Program-made: the position numbers and the translations under genes
In this document: in pieces, positions 61,101 to 64,000 of the stretch
Position numbering within the stretch: the first letter of the stretch is position 1
Layout: each line of letters begins with the position of its first letter
Notes under the pieces: model-generated
Told to the model about the DNA's origin: nothing
Database searches by the model: none
The model's input: only the letters and a program-made list of their open reading frames with translations
Origin: Rhodococcus rhodnii NBRC 100604
GTDB lineage: Bacteria > Actinomycetota > Actinomycetes > Mycobacteriales > Mycobacteriaceae
Assembly (NCBI RefSeq): GCF_001894925.1
Contig: NZ_BCXD01000027.1
Location: 1-64,000 of the forward strand
Direction of reading: 5' to 3'
DNA: 64,000 nt

Positions 61101-64000
61101 GAGCGACAGCACGGCGGCGTGATCGACGACGACGCCCTTGGGCAGCCCCGTAGAGCCCGAGGTGTGGACGACGTAGGCAGCACCCGCGGCGGGCGGCGGC
61201 AGGGGCGCGTCGGCGTGGGCGTCGACGGGCAGCGCGCGTACGCCGCCGGAGTCCACGCCCGAGGGGAGGTCGCCGATCACCGCGACGGGGCGCGCGTCGT
61301 CGAGCAGGTACTGCAGCCGCGCGTCCGGGTAGGCGAGGTCGAGCGGGAGATAGGCGGCTCCCGCACGCACGACGGCGACGAGTGCGACGACGAGGTCCAC
61401 CGATCTGGCCACCGCGACACCGACGACGTCGCCGCGCCTCACACCGGCGGCGACGAGTGCCGCGGCGAGACCACGCGAGCGGGCCTCGAGCCGGCCGTAC
61501 GTCAGGGTCTCGTCACCGGCGACGACGGCGACCGCGTCGGGGTCGAGTGCGGCGCGCCGCTCGAACGCCTCGCCGAGCGTCGTCGCCTCCGGCTCGTGCC
61601 ACGGCGCGCCGTCGCGTGCCGCGTGCTCGGCGGGGGTCAGCGTGTCGATGCGCGCGACGGGCGTCCGCGGGTCGGCGACGACGGCGGCGAGGATGCGGCG
61701 CCAGCGCTGCGCCCACACGTCGACGGTGTCGCGGTCGAGGGCGCGTGCGGCGAACGCGAACCGGAAGTCGAGTGCGCCGGGCTCGTCGTGACTGTCGACG
61801 GCGTGGACCTCGAGGTCGAATCGCGCGATCGGCAGCGTCTCCTCGCGCGCGGCGATCCCGTGCTCGGCGAGCCGCGCGAGGACGGGCGACGCGTACTCGT
61901 CGTACGCGAAGATCACCTGGAACACGGGATGCGCGCCCGAGACCCGCGGCGGTGCCAGCGCGTCGACGACGGCGTCGAACGGCAGCTCCGCATGCGCGAA
62001 CGCCCCGAGCACGGCGGCGCGTCCTGCGGCGAGCAGGTCGGCGAACGGGCGGTGCGGGTCGATCGTCGAGCGCAGTGCCACGGTGCCGACGAAGGTCCCG
62101 ACGACGTCGTCGAGTGCCGGATCGCTGCGTCCCGAGGTGGGGGTGCCGATCGCGAAATCGGTGTCGCCCGAGAGCTTGTGCATGAGGACGGCGAGCGTCG
62201 CGTGCAGCAGGACGAACAACGTCACGCCGCTCTCCGCGGCCAGGGCGTCGAGCGCGGCGCGGTCGGCTGCGGGGATGCGCCACGCCACCGACTGAGCGAC
62301 GGGCGACGCGCCCGTCGGCCTGGGCCGATCGAGCGGCAGCGCGACGGTCGCGGGCAGTCCGTCCAGAGTGCGCCGCCAGTACCGGATCTCGCGCGCCGCG
62401 AGGCTACCGGGATCACGCGGATCGCCGAGCGACTCCGTCTGCCACCACGCGAAGTCGGTGTAGTGCACGGGAAGTGCGTCCCACTGCGGCTGCTCACCCG
62501 CTGCCCTGGCCGCGAAGGCCGTCGCCGCGTCGCGGGCGAGCGGCGCGAGCGAGAGGCCGTCGAACGCGATGTGGTGCGTCACGACGAGCAGCTCCAGCGC
62601 GTCGCCCGGGGAACCGACGACCGCGATGCGCAGCGGCGCCTGCGCCTCGAGGTCGAGTCCTTGCAGGATGTACGCGGTCTTTTCGTCCGCGGCGATCGTG
62701 TCGATCTCGATCGCGGGTTCGCGCACCACCTGGACGGGCTCGCCGTCGACGAACGCGACGACGGTGCGCAGTGCGCGGTGCCGCGTCACGAGGTCGAGGG
62801 CGACGGCGCGGACGACGTCGACGCTCACCGCGGCGGGGAGTTCGACGGTGAACGGCATCGCGTAGCGGGGCGAGTCGAGCTGGCCGAGCACCCACATCCG
62901 GCGCTGTGCGGGCGAGAGCGGGGCCGGGCCGTCGCCGCGTGCGGTGAGCGGTTGCCGTTCGCCCTCGCGCGCGTCGATCCGCGCCGCGAGCGATTCGACA
63001 GTGGGCGACTCGAAGACGTCGCGCAGGCTCACGCGCCGGCCCGTCAGGGCGGCGAGCCGGGCGACGAGTTGCGTTCCGGTGAGCGAGTTTCCGCCGGCGG
63101 CGAAGAAGTCGGAGTCGGCGCCGAGCGTGGCGATATCGAGGCCGAGGACGTCGGCGACGGTCTGCGCGACGAGCCGTTCGGTCTCGGTGTGCGCGGCGCG
63201 ATCTGCTCCGCTGCGCGGCGCGGGCAGCGCGGCGCGGTCGGTCTTGCCGTGCGCGGTGAGCGGGAGGGCGTCGAGCACGGTGACGACGGGAACCATGTGC
63301 CGCGGCAGCCGCGCGAGACAGTGGGCGCGCAGGTCCGCCGCGTCGAGCCGCGTGCCCCGGTCACCGACGACGTACGACGCGAGCACGTCGTCGCGGATCA
63401 GCGTCACGGACGACGCGACACCGCTCACCTCGCGCAGCACGGCGTCGATCTCGCCGGGTTCGATGCGATGGCCGTGCACCGTGAGCTGATCGTCCGATCG
63501 GCCCGCGAAGGTGAGCGTGCCGTCGGCACCCACCGCGACGAGATCCCCCGTGCGGTACATCCGCTCGCCGTCGCTCGTGGCGACGAACCGGCTCGCGGTG
63601 AGCGCGGCGTCACGATAGCCGCGCGCGAGCGAGTCGCCCGAGAGGTACAGCTCGCCGATGCCGCCCGGCGGCACCGCCCGCAACTGCCGGTCGAGGACGC
63701 GCGCGGTGGTCCCGGGGACGGGGCGACCCAGTTCCGGGCTGCGATCGAGCGGTGCGCTCAGCAGCGTCGTGACGGTCGCCTCGCTCGGGCCGTAGCCGTC
63801 GAGCAGGACGACGGAGCGGGCCCACCTGTCGACGGCCTCCTGCGGGACTGCCTCGCCACCGAGGTCGAGGTAGCGCAGGTGCGGCGTCCGGCCGAGGCTG
63901 GCCGCGACGGTCGGAGTGATGATGGCGTGGGTGACGCGCTCGCGGTCGAGCAGATCCGTGAGTTCGTCTCCCGCAGTGGCCCCCTCGGGGGCGACGACGA
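52119..64000 (-). CDS. Large non-ribosomal peptide synthetase, 3' part (runs off the window)
   Basis: Open for 3960 codons from the window edge to the stop at 52119. The visible order is A1(partial)-T1-C1-A2-T2-C2-A3-T3-C3-A4-T4-C4-T5-TE. T serines are at about 63086, 60023, 57296, 54521 and 52970. C motifs: C1 HHIAFDG (62576), C2 HHIAVDE (59504, Gly replaced by Glu), C3 HHIATDG (56768), C4 HHIAVDG (53987). A2 reads a DFWDIGMVHK-type specificity code, one change from threonine. A3 and A4 are about 40 residues shorter than A2 before the TSGTTG loop. No A domain lies between C4 and T5. The TE has GWSLGGLVAHE (Ser near 52577) and a DHHEL His. No epimerase or methyltransferase was seen. The product, a peptide of at least four residues, cannot be named. 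Confidence 0.93.
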   Translation of the reverse strand, partial: VVAPEGATAGDELTDLLDRERVTHAIITPTVAASLGRTPHLRYLDLGGEAVPQEAVDRWARSVVLLDGYGPSEATVTTLLSAPLDRSPELGRPVPGTTARVLDRQLRAVPPGGIGELYLSGDSLARGYRDAALTASRFVATSDGERMYRTGDLVAVGADGTLTFAGRSDDQLTVHGHRIEPGEIDAVLREVSGVASSVTLIRDDVLASYVVGDRGTRLDAADLRAHCLARLPRHMVPVVTVLDALPLTAHGKTDRAALPAPRSGADRAAHTETERLVAQTVADVLGLDIATLGADSDFFAAGGNSLTGTQLVARLAALTGRRVSLRDVFESPTVESLAARIDAREGERQPLTARGDGPAPLSPAQRRMWVLGQLDSPRYAMPFTVELPAAVSVDVVRAVALDLVTRHRALRTVVAFVDGEPVQVVREPAIEIDTIAADEKTAYILQGLDLEAQAPLRIAVVGSPGDALELLVVTHHIAFDGLSLAPLARDAATAFAARAAGEQPQWDALPVHYTDFAWWQTESLGDPRDPGSLAAREIRYWRRTLDGLPATVALPLDRPRPTGASPVAQSVAWRIPAADRAALDALAAESGVTLFVLLHATLAVLMHKLSGDTDFAIGTPTSGRSDPALDDVVGTFVGTVALRSTIDPHRPFADLLAAGRAAVLGAFAHAELPFDAVVDALAPPRVSGAHPVFQVIFAYDEYASPVLARLAEHGIAAREETLPIARFDLEVHAVDSHDEPGALDFRFAFAARALDRDTVDVWAQRWRRILAAVVADPRTPVARIDTLTPAEHAARDGAPWHEPEATTLGEAFERRAALDPDAVAVVAGDETLTYGRLEARSRGLAAALVAAGVRRGDVVGVAVARSVDLVVALVAVVRAGAAYLPLDLAYPDARLQYLLDDARPVAVIGDLPSGVDSGGVRALPVDAHADAPLPPPAAGAAYVVHTSGSTGLPKGVVVDHAAVLSLLANTGLDAGPDDVWTMAHSASFDFAVWEMWAPLTTGGRVVVVGTDVARNPDDLVALLHRERVTILDQTPTAFGRIVHHDVPDSLRRIIFGGEALDHDAVQGWRTRHPDVHVVDMYGITETAVHVTRHDVADGQRAIGSALPGLRTYVLDAALAPVPPGTAGELYVAGRQLARGYRGRPGLTTTRFVADPFVAGERMYRTGDRVRATVTDGRVLEYLGRTDAQLEIRGHRVEPAEVEYALRAHPGIDTAAVAARDLGSGPVLVAYVVAADPELESSAVLAHARAVLPNHLVPSAAMLLGALPRTTNGKLDRDALPTEVAAHVIVTGPRTALESAIARAVTEVVRVGAVDVDTDLFELGVDSIAATRLASAITRTTELAVGIRDVFENPTVASLAAVLADRPAHAPVAAPVDRPERPPLTRSQHRMWSAHRLDPESTALHVAGTVAFDGPVDVAALRCAIDDIVGRHEALRTRYPLGPDGTPYQDVAADARLVPGGDGPPGPDFVTRPFVLANSAPVRLHLERADTRWILHVTAHHIAVDEWSLRRLGLDLVHAYGARTAGVAPQWEQVGQPVDHALRERTSSVPEPSAAAPVAAATLHAVGPRTGVAGTIRRTAPVDVRALARTAGVTVFSAAHAAFAIALARLGGSRDVVVASAVADRLHATDTVGMFVDTAALAATVPDAATFARFARDLAAATLDAPVDGADVPPIALGVGTPPEPLALGDVTVAIGDVPTGATKFDLHLHVTHRDGAVDLTAEYDTGRYDADLVTAVVSLVADVLAEAAASPETVVAGLGRGDGAPVPGGDAAPETALADLFAATAAVHADRPALTDGVAELRYRDLAARVHERAEVLRRDGVGPGWIVPIPFGRGIEFVVEMLAIAATGAAYSPGSGIAAAEQRNDAHGLAYVVHTSGTTGTPRPVAVTASGIASLAAAAVEHYRVGPGDRVLHAYRPTFDAALLEILLAIASGACLVVASDDVDSGPELSRFVANIVVTHVLSTPSVLTTLDPDEMTGVRVVGVGGEPLPRALAERWSRGRLLVDAYGTSEATVVSTLAHVHTDPGTIGRPIRGTTAETLDAALRPVPAEGIGELYVSGVGVARGYLGDPATTAVRFVAAPGGAVRYRTGDLVRRRANGTVVYLGRSDRQVQINGVRTELDGLEARIAAVAGVRGCAATVRGGTIVAYVAGDVAAVRRALAHEPGTRSIPVVAVGALPRTANGKIDHGALPDPALDAGEPPATGDERVVADAVRELLGVTVGRDGDFFRAGGTSLTATALTALLETALGVDVPVRLVFENPTPRTLAAALAAHAPAPAPDLARPDRPPLTAAQHRIWIAARIDPSAYTVPVVVRTSADLDGDLLGAAFRDVAARHESLRTRFPVGDDGVPWQDVLPEFTVPVEECSVETCDLEATVDALAAREFDVTAAPPVHVTLLRAESETVVVAVVHHIATDGASVPPLLHDLTTAYAARSAGTAPRFGAAPVQPADVAVREAAATVDDTFWRETFADAATTLAPLPTYGADDDASVTVSIPVRTAEGAAAFAREEGTTLLAVLHTAVAAALGRLSGTTDLTIATVTSGRGPASHDAVGMYVAPILVRTRLGDAATLREAAREVRAAQLAAIAHADVPYGRIVAAAGAPQVSLGHDDVAALPDFGGFAGARVEVRGGDAMLAPVHIHATSGASDALELRVRCRGASRDVTRTLAEHVVAMLTALVADPGADPADVPLRRAEPMRTDAVAPRTFGDVLVRAAAAHPDAVALVADGTAITYRALLAAAREHGRALALAPGSLAGLPAERSGRFVVDVWAAALAGATFTAADPDAVAPLGDLAGVAYVVATSGTTGTPRFVAVPHRGVAAFAATAAHGLAPGDRVLFGLGTAFDAALYPLLAAAGSGATLVVAPQDAFAGPPLADVIAEHAVTHVVATPSILATLDPAAVPSVRHVVCGGEALPASLAAEWSHCVVVDSYGPAESTVVALTGPAGAGLGRPVPGTSARVLDPALRSVVVGGAGELYLDGDGLALGYLGDPATTAARFVAAPGGARRYRTGDRVVARADGSVEFGGRLDRQAKVRGIRVELGALDAVARAVPGVTAAAVTVTGGDLRCYVVGDAATSTVAAALHGAVPALRVPPVVTSLTALPLTANGKLDERALPAASAARPLTTDTQRLVAAAFAAVLERDLDEIGSDTDFFGAGGTSLTATRLVARLGAATERSVPLGLVFGAPVVHDLAAAVDALPRGGAITPEARPERIPLSRAQKRMWIAAQRDPASSLHVLPGLVTIDGPLDVAALRAAFTDLVTRHEVLRARYRLGPDGEPFQEIVAPEHVALDIRSGTVDPDAIHRAASIGFGLLDEVPLRAVLHGVGEQRHVLAVTAHHIAVDGWSIRPLLGDLVAGYAARRAGALQDIPPPAIQVADHALWEARQSIDTSYWRARLAGLRSVAPIPRDREVELRPDTPATAVRVPLAPHVARGVAEFAARAGTTEFVVAHAVLALLCAHESGSADVAIATAVSGRGRPELDTLPGMFVDMVVLRTLVDVGRTAEQHVVAVRGADTSAFAHADTPYDAVAPLLPGHPQIAVALDDFTFDVPPAADLTVTVEEIALPVARSELFFTLDRRAGEVVLTYSTEAFDVATAQRLARRYADLLAEVVGHPGRAVAEWTGSLAVPEAPPADEPAPLVAPRSATELVVADVFAEVARAAQVGALDSFFEIGGDSLAVPRVATRLQEALGAPVPVAAVFANPTVAALASAIDEGLPENGDLTALLGTVVHLGGHGDGAPLFAIHPAGGLAWCYVGLVEVAGGRDVYGVQASALPAAPASITELAAFYVRAVTAVASTGPYHLLGWSLGGLVAHEMAVQLTDAGEQVASLVLLDTVPPEFFALAPDAGGADAEFREAARALAASVALPDDTADRIDAVVSRLRELAPAHVPRPFPGPIDFVTATRALAYHPEPVAAWDGRLGPLVTEHRVDADHHELADPEHLGALVRLPTHDALDST

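Noticed and set aside
1-64000. Insertion sequences, integrase genes, tRNA or rRNA genes, CRISPR arrays.
   Set aside because: No transposase or integrase motifs, no tRNA-like cloverleaf next to the cluster edges and no spaced repeats were found on reading; a tRNA scan was not possible.

Overview
The window is high-GC actinobacterial DNA, most likely from a mycolic-acid genus such as Rhodococcus or a close relative. The signs are GTG/ATG starts with 4-base ATGA/GTGA overlaps, an Rv0338c-like membrane Fe-S oxidoreductase, an AlaT/AspC aminotransferase, an EspR-like HTH protein with an ImmA/IrrE peptidase and a MAB_1171c-type membrane protein, and an RNA-polymerase-protecting HelR helicase preceded by a rifamycin-associated-element-like palindrome. 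Genus is an inference; there is no rRNA or tRNA gene in the window.

Left end (1-17816): a biosynthetic gene cluster. Thirteen minus-strand genes, nearly all overlapping or a few bases apart, run from a ferredoxin reductase (17816) to a type II thioesterase (2100). The order KASIII-like synthase, FkbH-like glyceryl-ACP synthase, ACP, 2-oxoacid-dehydrogenase-type acyltransferase, alpha/beta hydrolase is the tetronate cassette known from abyssomicin and agglomerin pathways. Here a phosphopantetheinyl transferase is inserted before the hydrolase. Upstream genes look like an acyl supply line: fatty acyl-AMP ligase, free ACP, two acyl-CoA-dehydrogenase-like proteins (one frameshifted) and one KS-AT-ACP polyketide module. 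My model is: fatty acid is loaded on ACP, possibly desaturated, extended once with malonyl, joined to glyceryl-ACP and cyclised to an acyl tetronate, then acetylated and eliminated to an exocyclic methylene. A P450 (cut by the window edge) and a flavin monooxygenase with a small membrane protein flank the cluster.

Middle (18009-34207): a molybdenum aldehyde oxidoreductase operon (XdhC chaperone, MocA, and PaoA/PaoB/PaoC-like subunits) followed by an aldehyde dehydrogenase. Then come an APH-family kinase and HelR, a membrane-anchored multicopper oxidase, an Hsp70-like proline-rich membrane protein, a tandem pair of secreted S1 peptidases and a small secreted protein.

Right-centre (34571-50676): housekeeping and accessory genes. 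These are the Fe-S oxidoreductase with eight C-terminal repeats, a PlsC-like acyltransferase divergent from a TetR regulator over two palindromes, an S9 peptidase, a frameshifted DUF2231 gene, a PNPOx-like protein, AlaT, the HTH/ImmA/MAB_1171c island, a YibE/F membrane protein with a His-Gly repeat, a second Hsp70-like membrane protein, and a low-molecular-weight tyrosine phosphatase.

Right end (50662-64000): a Wzz/BY-type tyrosine kinase in which an in-frame TGA cuts off the tyrosine-rich tail, preceded by the 3' 11.9 kb of a very large NRPS gene (A-T | C-A-T | C-A-T | C-A-T | C-T-TE) that runs off the window. Three genes are disrupted (two frameshifts, one nonsense codon); whether these are real or assembly errors cannot be settled from the sequence alone.
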